A stretch of DNA of 47,882 nt from an uncultured Lachnospiraceae bacterium (GTDB lineage: Bacteria; Bacillota; Clostridia; Lachnospirales; Lachnospiraceae), in the NCBI GenBank assembly GCA_947625755.1, contig CANQPJ010000015.1, positions 1 through 47,882 of the forward strand, written 5' to 3'. Below are positions 36,839 through 46,232 of the stretch, piece by piece; positions within the stretch are counted from its first letter, which is position 1, and each line of letters begins with the position of its first letter. The notes below the pieces were generated by a model, which saw nothing but the letters and a program-made list of their open reading frames with translations, searched no databases and was not told the DNA's origin. The translations under genes were made by a program, and so were the position numbers.

Positions 36839-38212
36839 TCATTTTCCTCTACTGCTGTCATTCATTCCTGCCAGATAATTTGCAAACTGCTGCGCTGTTC
36901 TTCCCGAAATTCCACCATGGCTTAATTCCCATTTATTTGCCTCTGCCTTAATCTCTTCTTCGGGCATATCCACGCCTGCACGCCTGCACAGTTCGACAGC
37001 AATTTGAAAATATTCTTTCTGGGTAGGTTTTGAGAAATTAATGGTCACACCGAATCTGTTTACCAATGACAGTTTTTCTTCCATCGTATCAGACTGGTGC
37101 ATACCGTTTTGTACCTTCACATCACTTCTGTCACTCCAGTTTTCTTTAATCAGATGTCTTCTGTTAGATGTAGCATAAATCAAAATATTTTCCGGCTTTG
37201 TCTCAACACCACCTTCTATCACCGCTTTCAAAAACTTATACTCTACTTCAAAATCTTCAAAAGATAAATCATCCATATAAATAATAAATTTATAGTTTCT
37301 GTTTTTGATGGCTGAAATAACATTCGATAAGTCCTTAAACTGATGTTTATATATCTCAATCATCCTAAGCCCCTTATCATAATACTGGTTCACGATTGCC
37401 TTGATGCTGGTAGATTTACCTGTTCCACTATCTCCAAACAGAAGACAGTTGTTGGCTTTTCTTCCTTCCACAAACGCCTCGGTATTATCAATCAGTTTCT
37501 TTTTCTGTATTTCATATCCAATGAGGTCATCCAGTGTAACCTTGTCCATATTATTGATGGCTTTAAATCGAAACGGCGTATCGTCCGTAATTCTAAATGC
37601 CTTGTTGAGTCCAAACATTCCTACGCCATAATCTTTATAAAACTGCGTTACATAATGGAAAAATTCTGTTTCATCTTTTGCGCTCTCCAAATTTTTGCTT
37701 AAAGAACGAACCTTTTCACTGACATTTTTATTATACATCAGTTCAGGCTTTCTAATCGCCCTATAATTTTCAAGCTGGCTGAAACAATCAATTCCTAATG
37801 TTTTTTCCATCGCAGAAAAATCATAGTCAAACAATTCTTTAAATCGTTTAAAATCATTCTTTGCAAAGTGATTTACGCTTCCGTCACTGGCTCCTATCTT
37901 TTCACAAGTCAGGGTAAACGGATTCTCGTCAGTAATTAACAGATAAGTCAGATAATTGTGCCATAAATTGTCATCAAATCCATAATCTGTAGCCACTTCC
38001 AAAATTCTCTTTACCTGCTGATACAGGCGGGTGATAATCTCACCTTTTTTATTTTCAATCGCTGCATTGTTTTCAGTCTGCTTTAAATCCTTCAGCGATG
38101 CAATGATGTCCTCTTTCTCCTTATATTCTCTAATGATATTGCTCAACTCCATCAATATACTGTCTTTTGGCATATTTCCATAAATAATTAATTTTGATAC
38201 AATATTATACAT
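36839..38212 (-). CDS. DUF815 AAA ATPase
   Basis: 457 residues from the ATG at 38212 (GAGGG site; a GTG at 38224 is possible). Walker A LLFGDSGTGKSTSIKAI near residue 240, Walker B FIIYMDDLSFEDFEVEYKFL, sensor ATSNRRHLIKENW, and the C-terminal GISGRTAQQFANYLAGM. N-terminal ~200 residues are helical. DUF815 is a common uncharacterised AAA family in bacteria; partners are unknown. A promoter (TTGCGA, 16 bases, TATAAT) lies about 70 bases upstream. Flanked by repeat arrays A and B. Confidence 0.93.
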   Translation of the reverse strand: MYNIVSKLIIYGNMPKDSILMELSNIIREYKEKEDIIASLKDLKQTENNAAIENKKGEIITRLYQQVKRILEVATDYGFDDNLWHNYLTYLLITDENPFTLTCEKIGASDGSVNHFAKNDFKRFKELFDYDFSAMEKTLGIDCFSQLENYRAIRKPELMYNKNVSEKVRSLSKNLESAKDETEFFHYVTQFYKDYGVGMFGLNKAFRITDDTPFRFKAINNMDKVTLDDLIGYEIQKKKLIDNTEAFVEGRKANNCLLFGDSGTGKSTSIKAIVNQYYDKGLRMIEIYKHQFKDLSNVISAIKNRNYKFIIYMDDLSFEDFEVEYKFLKAVIEGGVETKPENILIYATSNRRHLIKENWSDRSDVKVQNGMHQSDTMEEKLSLVNRFGVTINFSKPTQKEYFQIAVELCRRAGVDMPEEEIKAEANKWELSHGGISGRTAQQFANYLAGMNDSSRGK

Positions 38213-38344
38213 CTTATCCCTCACATTATGTAAACTGATTCTATGGTTTTATCTTCTTTTATTATAACCTTATTTTACAATATCGCAAGTTAATAACACA
38301 GTCGATATGGACCGCTATGGCAAAACATAAAAATTCTATGGAAA

Positions 38345-38867
38345 ATTCATAATTGTGAGAATCAATTACATATATTTTTGGGGAAGACAAGACAAATATA
38401 TGTAAATTCTTGACAAATTCATAGCAAGTAAGAATCGATTACATATATCTTTTACAAAACTAGCCAAATTTATATGTAAATTCTTAGAATATTCATAACT
38501 GGTGAAAATCAATTACATATATTCTTTACAAAACTAGTCAAATATATATGTAAAATCTTGAGGAATCCATGATGGGCTAGAATGAATTACATATATTTTT
38601 TGTAAAACTAGCAAAATATATATGTAAATTCTTGAGAAATTCATAGCAAGTAAGAATCGATTACATATATTTTTTTGCAAAACTAGCCAAATATATATGT
38701 AAAATCTTGAGGAATTCATAACCGGTGAGAATGAATTACATATATTTTTTGTAAAACAAGACAAATTTATATGTAAATTCTTAACAAATCCATAGCAAGT
38801 GAAAATTAATTACATATGTCTTTCGCAAAACAAACCAAGTCTATATGTAAATTCCTAGAATATTCAT
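38345..38867. repeat. 74-bp repeat array B (seven copies)
   Basis: ATTCAT/ATCCAT anchors at 38345, 38417, 38491, 38565, 38639, 38714, 38788 and 38862, spaced 72, 74, 74, 74, 75, 74, 74. Each unit contains GATTACATATAT, ~20 bases with AAAACTAGCC, then ATATATATGTAA, a dyad whose half-sites are ~32 bp apart. Copies differ by point changes, not by unique inserts, so it is not CRISPR. It fills most of the 840-base gap between DUF815 and the glycyl-radical gene; 38225-38344 holds the DUF815 promoter and 38868-39065 the terminator and little else. Confidence 0.93.
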
Positions 38868-38940
38868 AGCAAACGAAAATGAAAAGTATAATTTTATAAC
38901 TTGCACTGAAATTAACAACTATCCAATAAATATAGAAAGA

Positions 38941-38976
38941 CAGAACCTGCATCCGCGAATGCGGATGCAGGTTCTG
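38941..38976 (-). terminator. Terminator after the pfl operon
   Basis: Perfect 16-bp stem CAGAACCTGCATCCGC / GCGGATGCAGGTTCTG with a GAAT loop, followed on the minus strand by TCTTTCTA. About 90 bases after the glycyl-radical gene. Confidence 0.85.
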
Positions 38977-39065
38977 CTAATCGGGGACTTTTTACAGCCC
39001 CATTTCTTTTTATTTCTTCCGGACACTCTGTGTCCGTGTACTATTATGCTGTTCGTTCGTACACC

Positions 39066-39314
39066 TTATAGTCCTGTGCTTGCATGGAATGTTCTGTGAA
39101 TTACATCATCCTGCTGCTCTTTTGTTAATTTAATAAAGTTTACAGCATATCCTGAAACACGAACTGTCAACTGAGGATATTTCTCCGGATGCGCCTGAGC
39201 ATCTAATAACATATCCTTCTCTAACACATTTACATTAAGGTGATGTCCGCCTTCTGCTGCATAACCATCTAATAAAGCTACTAAATTATCAACCTGTTTT
39301 GCACTTGCTGCCAT
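39066..39314 (-). CDS. grcA: Separate glycyl-radical subunit of pyruvate formate-lyase (GrcA-like)
   Basis: 82 residues. [20 protein letters not shown] then [43 protein letters not shown]: the RVSGYA glycyl-radical loop and the C-terminal helices of PFL. E. coli GrcA (YfiD) is a spare copy of this domain that restores oxygen-cleaved PFL. Here the large protein at 40192 lacks the domain, so this is not a spare but the only copy in the operon. The activase would have to act on this polypeptide. AGGAGG ribosome site before the ATG. Confidence 0.93.
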   Translation of the reverse strand: MAASAKQVDNLVALLDGYAAEGGHHLNVNVLEKDMLLDAQAHPEKYPQLTVRVSGYAVNFIKLTKEQQDDVIHRTFHASTGL

Positions 39315-39377
39315 TTTATTTTCCTCCTATATTATATTGTATTTGATTTCTTTAATTAGCGTGAAATCATTTTTGTA

Positions 39378-40133
39378 CTAACTTAATTTTGATCTAATAT
39401 CTCTGATTCCTTCTAATATAATGTTTTTGCAGGCTACCGCCATTTCTATGGTAGCCGGCTGTATATCAGGAATCGGATATTCAATACCTAATTCTTCATA
39501 TTTCATTTTTCCCATGTCATGATAGGGAAGAGCATCTACAGATTTCAGATTATGAAGTGTTCCAATAAACTGTCCCAATTCAAATAAATATTTTTTATTT
39601 ATTGTGATATGGGGAACACATACATGCCTAATCCATATATCGACACCTTTTGAATCAATATATCGGGCAAATTTTAAAATATTATCATTTGGGCGTTTAC
39701 ATAACTTCATATGCTCCTCTGGATTTATATGTTTTATGTCCAACATCACCAAATCTGTAGATGCTAATAATCTATCTACTTTCTTTAGGTATTCTTCATC
39801 ATCAGGTTGAAATGTTGTACCTGATGTATCTAAACAAGTATGAATTTTCCTTTTCTTACATTCCTCAAATAATTCCGTCAGGAAATCTATCTGAACCATA
39901 GGTTCGCCGCCGGTACATGTGATACCACCGGTTTGATAAAATGGTCGTTTCTTCTCAAATTCGTTCATGAGATCATCTACTGTCATTTTCTGGCCACCCT
40001 TCATTTCCCATGTGTCAGGGTTATGGCAGTACGCACATCTCATAGGACATCCTTTAAAGAAAACTACAAATCTTACTCCCGGTCCGTCTACTGTACCACA
40101 GCTTTCCAATGAATGAATAATACCTGTTCTCAT
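39378..40133 (-). CDS. pflA: Pyruvate formate-lyase activating enzyme
   Basis: 251 residues from the ATG at 40133 (AAGGAG site). Radical-SAM cluster motif FFKGCPMRCAYCHNPDTW, ITCTGGEPM, and YIDSKGVDIWIRHVCVPHIT. Starts MRTGIIHSLESCGTVDGPGVRFVVF, the standard PflA beginning. It makes the glycyl radical from SAM, acting on the RVSGYA Gly. It lies between the two PFL parts, 58 bases after the body. Confidence 0.95.
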   Translation of the reverse strand: MRTGIIHSLESCGTVDGPGVRFVVFFKGCPMRCAYCHNPDTWEMKGGQKMTVDDLMNEFEKKRPFYQTGGITCTGGEPMVQIDFLTELFEECKKRKIHTCLDTSGTTFQPDDEEYLKKVDRLLASTDLVMLDIKHINPEEHMKLCKRPNDNILKFARYIDSKGVDIWIRHVCVPHITINKKYLFELGQFIGTLHNLKSVDALPYHDMGKMKYEELGIEYPIPDIQPATIEMAVACKNIILEGIRDIRSKLS

Positions 40134-40191
40134 ATAAGAATACTCCTTACATCCAATGCTTTGTTTACACAATCGCATGGAACCAATTTTT

Positions 40192-42240
40192 CTACTGTTC
40201 CGGTTTGAATCCAGGAATATCAATGTCTCCGGCTATTACCTTGTCATCTTTACCAAGAGCGTCAGGAATAATCGTAAATGTATTTGAAATACCATCCTGT
40301 GCGTTCATAAATGGAATCTTGGCTACAGATGCCAGTGATGCAACAGCACCGCTCTTATCTCTTCCGTGAAGTGGATTTGCTCCCGGTGCAAATGGTTCTC
40401 CGGCTCTTCTTCCATCCGGTGTATTTCCTGTTGCTCTACCATAAACTACGTTTGATGTAATTGTCAGGATAGACTGTGTAGGAATACCATTTCTGTATGT
40501 GTGGTTCTGTCTTAAATATCCCATGAACTTGTTCACAATATCTACAGCGATTGAGTCAACTCTGTCATCATCATTTCCATATTTAGGGAAATCTCCTTCG
40601 ATTTCGTAATCTACTGCAAGACCGTCCTCATCTCTGATTACTTTAACTTTTGCATACTTCATAGCGGAGAATGAATCTGCAACAATAGATAAACCTGCAA
40701 CACCTGTAGCAAACCATCTCTTAACCTCTGCATCATGTAATGCCATCTGGATTGCTTCGTAGCAATACTTATCATGCATATAATGAATAATGTTCAGCGC
40801 ATTTACATAAACACCTGCCAACCATCTCATCATATCTTCGAATAATTCCATTACTTTATCATAGTCAAGATATTCACCTGTGAATGGTCTGTACTTCGGT
40901 CCTACCTGTTTCTTTGTCTTTTCATCAACACCACCATTAATAGCGTAAAGAAGACATTTTGCAAGATTTGCTCTTGCTCCGAAGAACTGCATTTCTTTAC
41001 CAATTCTCATTGATGATACACAGCAGGCAATACCATAATCGTCACCATGTGTAACTCTCATTAAGTCATCATTCTCATACTGCATAGAAGAATATTCGAT
41101 AGATAATTTAGCACAGTATCTCTTGAAGTTTTCCGGAAGTCTTGTTGACCAGAGTACCGTAAGGTTTGGTTCCGGAGCTGCACCTAAATTCTCTAATGTA
41201 TGCAGATATCTGTATGACATCTTTGATACCATGTGACGTCCGTCAATGCCGACACCACCGATTGACTCTGTTACCCAAACCGGGTCACCGGAGAATATAT
41301 CATTATAATCAGGTGTTCTTGAGAATTTAACACATCTTAACTTCATAATAAAGTGATCTACAAATTCCTGAATCTGCTCTTCTGTAAATGTTCCATTCTC
41401 TAAATCTCTCTGTGCATAAATGTCAAGGAATGTAGATGTTCTACCAAGTGACATTGCTGCACCGTTCTGATCCTTAACTACTGCCAGATATGCAAGATAT
41501 GTCCACTGGATTGCTTCCTGAACATTCTTCGCCGGCTTTGAAATATCGAAGCCATAAATCTTACCTAATTCTATTAACTGTTTCAAAGCCTTAATCTGCT
41601 CTGAAAATTCTTCTCTGTTTCTGATAACTTCTGCTGTCATAACAGTAGGAGTAGATGCCTTCTGTGCTTCCTTATCTTCAATCAGTCTGTCAACACCATA
41701 AAGTGCTACTCTTCTGTAGTCACCTATGATACGTCCACGACCATAAGCATCAGGAAGACCTGTAATGACATGGCTGGATCTGCAGGCTCTCATCTCCGGT
41801 GTGTATGCATCAAATACGCCTGCGTTATGTGTTTTTCTATAATTTGTGTAAAAATCTACAACTTCAGGATCTACTTCATAACCGTTGTCTGAACATGCCT
41901 GAATTGCCATACGAATACCACCGTTTACATGAAGCGCTCTCTTAAATGGAGCATCTGTCTGGAATCCTACGATTGTCTCTTTATCCTTATCAAGATAACC
42001 CGGACCATGAGCTGTAATTCCGGTAACAACTTTCGTGTCCATGTCTACAACTCCGCCTCTTTCTCTTTCCAGTTTCTGGAGATCAAGTACCTGATTCCAT
42101 AAATCTTTTGTGTTCTGTGTAGGTCCTGCCAGGAAACTTGCATCACCGTCATAAGGTGTGTAGTTTTTCTGGATGAAGTTTCTCACATTGACTTCTTTTT
42201 CCCAGGCACCACCATTAAATCCTGTCCATTCTTCTCTCAT
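40192..42240 (-). CDS. pflB: Pyruvate formate-lyase body, lacking the glycyl-radical domain
   Basis: 682 residues (full PFLs are ~740-760). The active-site Cys pair is present in [13 protein letters not shown], plus [14 protein letters not shown] and the C-terminal [45 protein letters not shown]. It ends DIPGFKPEQ at the point where E. coli PFL continues into the glycyl-radical domain. Converts pyruvate and CoA to acetyl-CoA and formate; activity should need the 82-residue subunit at 39066. AGGAGG site upstream. Confidence 0.95.
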   Translation of the reverse strand: MREEWTGFNGGAWEKEVNVRNFIQKNYTPYDGDASFLAGPTQNTKDLWNQVLDLQKLERERGGVVDMDTKVVTGITAHGPGYLDKDKETIVGFQTDAPFKRALHVNGGIRMAIQACSDNGYEVDPEVVDFYTNYRKTHNAGVFDAYTPEMRACRSSHVITGLPDAYGRGRIIGDYRRVALYGVDRLIEDKEAQKASTPTVMTAEVIRNREEFSEQIKALKQLIELGKIYGFDISKPAKNVQEAIQWTYLAYLAVVKDQNGAAMSLGRTSTFLDIYAQRDLENGTFTEEQIQEFVDHFIMKLRCVKFSRTPDYNDIFSGDPVWVTESIGGVGIDGRHMVSKMSYRYLHTLENLGAAPEPNLTVLWSTRLPENFKRYCAKLSIEYSSMQYENDDLMRVTHGDDYGIACCVSSMRIGKEMQFFGARANLAKCLLYAINGGVDEKTKKQVGPKYRPFTGEYLDYDKVMELFEDMMRWLAGVYVNALNIIHYMHDKYCYEAIQMALHDAEVKRWFATGVAGLSIVADSFSAMKYAKVKVIRDEDGLAVDYEIEGDFPKYGNDDDRVDSIAVDIVNKFMGYLRQNHTYRNGIPTQSILTITSNVVYGRATGNTPDGRRAGEPFAPGANPLHGRDKSGAVASLASVAKIPFMNAQDGISNTFTIIPDALGKDDKVIAGDIDIPGFKPEQ

Positions 42241-42303
42241 CTCTGTTTTTCCTCCTAAAAAATAAATGTAAAGCTTAAAAAATTTTATTTATATAGTGAA
42301 TGA

Positions 42304-42840
42304 CTAACGAAACGTGAGTAAATCTTCCACGGTCTTTCTCTTTGGAGCAACCGGGTCCTGATTCGGGTATCCTACGGCAATCAGTGCCATAAGAATCTGT
42401 CCCTGAGGAATTTCTAAGATTTCTTCTGCTTTGTTAATGTCATACAAGCCCATTATAACTGTTCCCAAACCTTTGTCATTGGCTGCCAGACAAAATGTCT
42501 GTGTGGCAATACCGTTATCAAATGCCTGCCAGTTATCTTTTCTGCTGGTAGAATAACTGCCATCTCTCTCAAAACCGGAACGTTTATCCACAATCGTAGT
42601 AGCAACCAGCACGGGAGCGCTGTTGATGATTCCCTGATTATGTTCCGAGCAGCACTGCTCTGCGATTCTGCTTTTAATTGTCTGGTCCGTTATGGCAATA
42701 TAACGTGTCGTCTGGGTATTTTTCCAAGAAGGAGCAAATGATGCAGTCTCGACCAGCTCTTCGAGTATTTCTTTTGAAACTGCCTGATTGGTAAACTGCC
42801 TGATACTTCTTCTTGTTTTTATGCATGTCACAGTATCCAT
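42304..42840 (-). CDS. Nitroreductase-family protein
   Basis: 178 residues from the ATG at 42840 (GGAGG site 8 bases before; a GTG at 42846 is weaker). IKTRRSIRQFTNQAVSKEIL and APSWKNTQT are the FMN-binding parts; FDNGIATQTFCLAANDKGLGTVIMGL is the second. FMN-dependent NAD(P)H oxidoreductase; natural substrate unknown. Confidence 0.9.
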   Translation of the reverse strand: MDTVTCIKTRRSIRQFTNQAVSKEILEELVETASFAPSWKNTQTTRYIAITDQTIKSRIAEQCCSEHNQGIINSAPVLVATTIVDKRSGFERDGSYSTSRKDNWQAFDNGIATQTFCLAANDKGLGTVIMGLYDINKAEEILEIPQGQILMALIAVGYPNQDPVAPKRKTVEDLLTFR

Positions 42841-43029
42841 AAGCACACCTCCATCTGTTATTCGTTAGTTTTACTGCTAGGTTCTGTTGCTCTTTTATCA
42901 GCAGGACACACTCCCACACATAAAATGTCATTTTCACTAACTGTGATTAATATAACACTTTATCAACGGTTTTGCAATGATTAAGAGCGAATATTTTCTT
43001 TTGAAAATAAATCAATATTTGTACAATAA

Positions 43030-43518
43030 TCACCAATGCAGCCGGTGCAGTTTTCCTTCCATCTGCATTCCTGCAAAGTCATTCTGCCTTAATGCCTCAT
43101 ATAGTACAATCGCCACGGAATTTGCCAGATTGAGCGACCGTATGTTAGGATTCATGGGAATACGGATACATTTCTCTTTATTTTCAACGAGTATCTCTTC
43201 CGGTATTCCGGCGCTTTCTTTTCCAAACATAATATAGTCGTCCTGTCCGATTTTTACATCACTATACCGGTTTGTGGCTTTTGTTGTGGCATACCAAATT
43301 TTAACATTAGGATTTTTTTCAACAAAATCTCTGTAACTGTCATAAATAATCACATCCAGATCATCCCAGTAATCCATGCCGGCTCTCTTCAATGCTTTTT
43401 CGTTCATCCGAAATCCCATTGGCTCTATCAAATGAAGCGTTGTACCTGTCGCACAACAGGTTCTTCCAATATTTCCCGTGTTTTGTGGTATTTCCGGCTC
43501 TAAAAGTACGATATTCAT
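43030..43518 (-). CDS. trmL: tRNA (cytidine34/5-carboxymethylaminomethyl-uridine34-2'-O)-methyltransferase
   Basis: 162 residues. SPOUT fold: LLEPEIPQNTGNIGRTCCATGTTLHLIEPMGF, YIMFGKESAGIPEEIL, and CIRIPMNPNIRSLNLANSVAIVLYEALRQ. YibK/TrmL family. Methylates position 34 of tRNA-Leu species. Confidence 0.95.
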   Translation of the reverse strand: MNIVLLEPEIPQNTGNIGRTCCATGTTLHLIEPMGFRMNEKALKRAGMDYWDDLDVIIYDSYRDFVEKNPNVKIWYATTKATNRYSDVKIGQDDYIMFGKESAGIPEEILVENKEKCIRIPMNPNIRSLNLANSVAIVLYEALRQNDFAGMQMEGKLHRLHW

Positions 43519-43597
43519 ATTCTGCCTCTTTCTCTGGTTTTTATTACCCTGCTGTCATTTCTTTCTGATAAATTCTACGTGCAGACTGTATCTGTTT

Positions 43598-44755
43598 CTA
43601 AAGTCTTTCTACAAATTTTCTAACTCTCTGCAATGCAATTTTTAAATTTTCCAGCGAATATGCATAGGAGATTCTCAAAAATCCTTCTCCGCAATCTCCA
43701 AATGCCGTACCCGGCACAACTGCCACTTTTTCCTCTTCTAATAATCTATTGGCAAATTCCTCTGATGTCATGCCAAACTTTTTAATGCTTGGAAAAACAT
43801 AAAAGGCTCCATATGGCTCAAAACATTCCATGCCCATGTCTCTTAATTCATGCACTACAAATCTTCTGCGCTGATTATAAGACTCACACATTATCTGCAC
43901 GTCTTTATCTCCATTCCGCAATGCGTCCACTGCGGCATATTGGCTGTTGGTAGGCGCGCACATAATGGTAAATTGATGTATTTTCAGCATCTGTTCTAAT
44001 ATCATTTTCGGCGCTGCTGCATAACCTAATCTCCATCCTGTCATCGCATACGCTTTTGAGAAACCGTTAATTACTACCGTTCTGTCACGCATTCCCGGCA
44101 TAGATGCAATAGAAGTGTGTTTCCCTTTATATGTAAGTTCCGAATAAATCTCATCAGATAAAACAAAAATATCTTTTTCCACACAGACCTGTGCAATTTC
44201 CTTCAAATCCTCCATCTCCATAATTGCTCCCGTAGGATTATTAGGAAAAGGTAATACAAGCATTTTGGTTTTGTCTGTAATGGAGTCTAACAATTCCTGT
44301 TTTGTCAGGCGAAATTCATTTTCCTCTTTCAACTCTATAATAACGGGTACCGCATGTATCAACTGGGCGCATGGAACATAGGAAACATAACTGGGCTGCG
44401 GTATTAGTACTTCGTCTCCCGGATTCAGCATTGCTCTCATTGCAATATCAATCGCTTCACTTCCACCTACCGTAATGATAATTTCATCATTATAATCATA
44501 GTCGACATTTATCTTTCTTTTTAAATAATTACTTATTTCTATTTTCAGTTCTTTTAGTCCTGCATTGGAGGTATAAAAAGTACGTCCCCGCTCAAGAGAA
44601 TATATTCCTTCTTCTCTGATATGCCATGGGGTATCAAAATCCGGTTCGCCAACACCAAGAGAAATGGCATCTTTCATCTCGCTGACAATATCGAAAAATT
44701 TTCTGATACCTGATGGTTTTACTTCCTTTATAACTTCTGACAATGGTTCTTTCAT
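43598..44755 (-). CDS. Class I/II PLP aminotransferase
   Basis: 385 residues. GVGEPDFDTPWHIREE, PLP pocket LPFPNNPTGAIM, DEIYSELTY, and the PLP lysine in INGFSKAYAMTGWRLGYAA, then the final EGFLRISYAYS arginine. Its start overlaps the Lrp gene (TAATG), so both are co-translated; the partner suggests an amino-acid-responsive aromatic or branched-chain aminotransferase. Substrate not fixed. Confidence 0.93.
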   Translation of the reverse strand: MKEPLSEVIKEVKPSGIRKFFDIVSEMKDAISLGVGEPDFDTPWHIREEGIYSLERGRTFYTSNAGLKELKIEISNYLKRKINVDYDYNDEIIITVGGSEAIDIAMRAMLNPGDEVLIPQPSYVSYVPCAQLIHAVPVIIELKEENEFRLTKQELLDSITDKTKMLVLPFPNNPTGAIMEMEDLKEIAQVCVEKDIFVLSDEIYSELTYKGKHTSIASMPGMRDRTVVINGFSKAYAMTGWRLGYAAAPKMILEQMLKIHQFTIMCAPTNSQYAAVDALRNGDKDVQIMCESYNQRRRFVVHELRDMGMECFEPYGAFYVFPSIKKFGMTSEEFANRLLEEEKVAVVPGTAFGDCGEGFLRISYAYSLENLKIALQRVRKFVERL

Positions 44756-45231
44756 TATGGCGTCACCAATATCCTTTCTTCTGTATCTGCAAGGATTGTT
44801 CCATAATCCTTATATTTTTTAAGTACAAAATGGGTGGCTGTATTTAAAATTGTATCCAATGTCGACAGTTTACTTGTAACAAACTGTGCAATTTCCTTCA
44901 TTGATTTCTCTTCAATAATAACTGTAAAGTCGAAACCGCCTGACATCAGATATACAGCTTTTACCTCATCATATCTCATTATGCGCTCTGCAATCTCATC
45001 AAATCCCCTGCCTCTCTGCGGGGTAACTCTTACTTCGATTAAAGCTGTAACTCTTTCTTCACTGGTTTTATCCCAATCTATCATTGTGTAATAACCACAT
45101 ATAATATTTTCCTTTTCCATGTCGGCAATGGCATTGGCGACCTCCGCTTCCTCCATACCAAGCAGAATTGCCGCTTCTTTCAGGTTGATTCTGCTATTGT
45201 TTTCAATTAATCTTAATATTTCTTCTTTCAT
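44755..45231 (-). CDS. Lrp/AsnC-family regulator
   Basis: 158 residues. N-terminal helix-turn-helix (LIENNSRINLKEAAILLGMEEAEVANAIADMEKENIICGYY) and C-terminal RAM ligand domain (VTALIEVRVTPQRGRGFDEIAERI, VYLMSGGFDFTVIIEE). Likely regulates the adjacent aminotransferase operon in response to an amino acid. Confidence 0.93.
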   Translation of the reverse strand: MKEEILRLIENNSRINLKEAAILLGMEEAEVANAIADMEKENIICGYYTMIDWDKTSEERVTALIEVRVTPQRGRGFDEIAERIMRYDEVKAVYLMSGGFDFTVIIEEKSMKEIAQFVTSKLSTLDTILNTATHFVLKKYKDYGTILADTEERILVTP

Positions 45232-45250
45232 GGCGTTTCTCCTTCCCGTC

Positions 45251-46216
45251 TTAACAACGTATAAAATTATATATTACATCACCTCTTGGAGGTTCCAGAA
45301 ATCTTTTTTCATCCCCATTGACGGCGACTCTGTCTTTTCCGGATGTAATTTTTCCTATCACATCTGCATAAATTCCCTGACGATTCAGTTCTTCTGCCAG
45401 CTGTTTTCCATTTTTTGTGACAATCAGAACTGCCCCTGTTCCATCTGTCATATAGGGATTGTAATCAAACACCTCTGCAATTTCAATTACTTCCTGCCAA
45501 ACCGGTATTTTTTTAATATCTATCTCAATGCCCAGATTCACTGCCGAAGCCAGTTCCCATGCAGCTGCAAAGATACCTCCATCAGATACATTATGCATGT
45601 ATGCGCAATTATATTCTTTCGCGACTTCCGTAATTTTTCTAATATCTGTAAACTCTGAAATTTTCAAACAATCATCTACAAATGTATCATGAAACTGTTC
45701 CCGTAACTTTTCTTCATATAAATCTACCATGATGGATGCAGCACCAATCGCCACTGTTCCCGCCATCACTACGTCCATGCTTTTTCTGATAGCTTTTACA
45801 CTGAAAGTTTTTTCTGACTGCCCGATTGCCGCAACATGTATCATTGGTTTATGGACAGTCCCTGCATAGACATCGCATCTGTGGATAAGAACATCTTTCT
45901 TTTCTGCTGCTTCATCAAATTCTTTTATGATTTTTCCTAACTTCTTTTCTTCAAAATCTTCGGGAATATTTATTTGCAGCTGAATATACTTTGGGATTCC
46001 ACCGCCGGCATATATATCATTCAGTGATTTTTGAAGATAATATTTTTCACACCCTTCAAACCATTTTAATATACAATTAGAAGACATTACAAATGTAACA
46101 TCTCCTAATGTGATATGTGCCACATCTACGCCAACCTGTAAGTCTTGAGATTTCGTGCGGATTTTTTTCAAAACCGAGCGTTTGTATGCTGTTTCAGAAA
46201 TCTTTCCCGTATGCAT
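45251..46216 (-). CDS. AIR-synthase-related protein (HypE/PurM superfamily)
   Basis: 321 residues. N-terminal VGVDVAHITLGDVTFVMSSN and C-terminal NVSDGGIFAAAWELASAVNLGIEI plus DPN-like FDYNPYMTDGTGAVLIV are the ATP-binding domains of the PurM/HypE/ThiL superfamily. No hypABCD genes are near, so hydrogenase maturation is not supported. Specific reaction unknown. Confidence 0.8.
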   Translation of the reverse strand: MHTGKISETAYKRSVLKKIRTKSQDLQVGVDVAHITLGDVTFVMSSNCILKWFEGCEKYYLQKSLNDIYAGGGIPKYIQLQINIPEDFEEKKLGKIIKEFDEAAEKKDVLIHRCDVYAGTVHKPMIHVAAIGQSEKTFSVKAIRKSMDVVMAGTVAIGAASIMVDLYEEKLREQFHDTFVDDCLKISEFTDIRKITEVAKEYNCAYMHNVSDGGIFAAAWELASAVNLGIEIDIKKIPVWQEVIEIAEVFDYNPYMTDGTGAVLIVTKNGKQLAEELNRQGIYADVIGKITSGKDRVAVNGDEKRFLEPPRGDVIYNFIRC

Positions 46217-46232
46217 AGATACACCACCTTAT

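Noticed and set aside
38534-38764. 76-residue minus-strand ORF with internal repetition
   Set aside because: It lies wholly inside the 74-bp repeat array and its repetition is just the DNA repeat read in frame; no ribosome site or composition of a protein.
38345-38867. CRISPR array
   Set aside because: The whole 74-bp unit repeats; there are no unique spacers between short direct repeats, and no cas genes are present.
39066-42240. Split PFL as a sequencing error or recent frameshift
   Set aside because: The activase gene lies between the two parts and the small subunit has its own ribosome site and ATG, so a single-base error cannot explain it.
45251-46216. HypE hydrogenase maturation
   Set aside because: Only the superfamily fold is visible; no other hyp genes or hydrogenase in the window.
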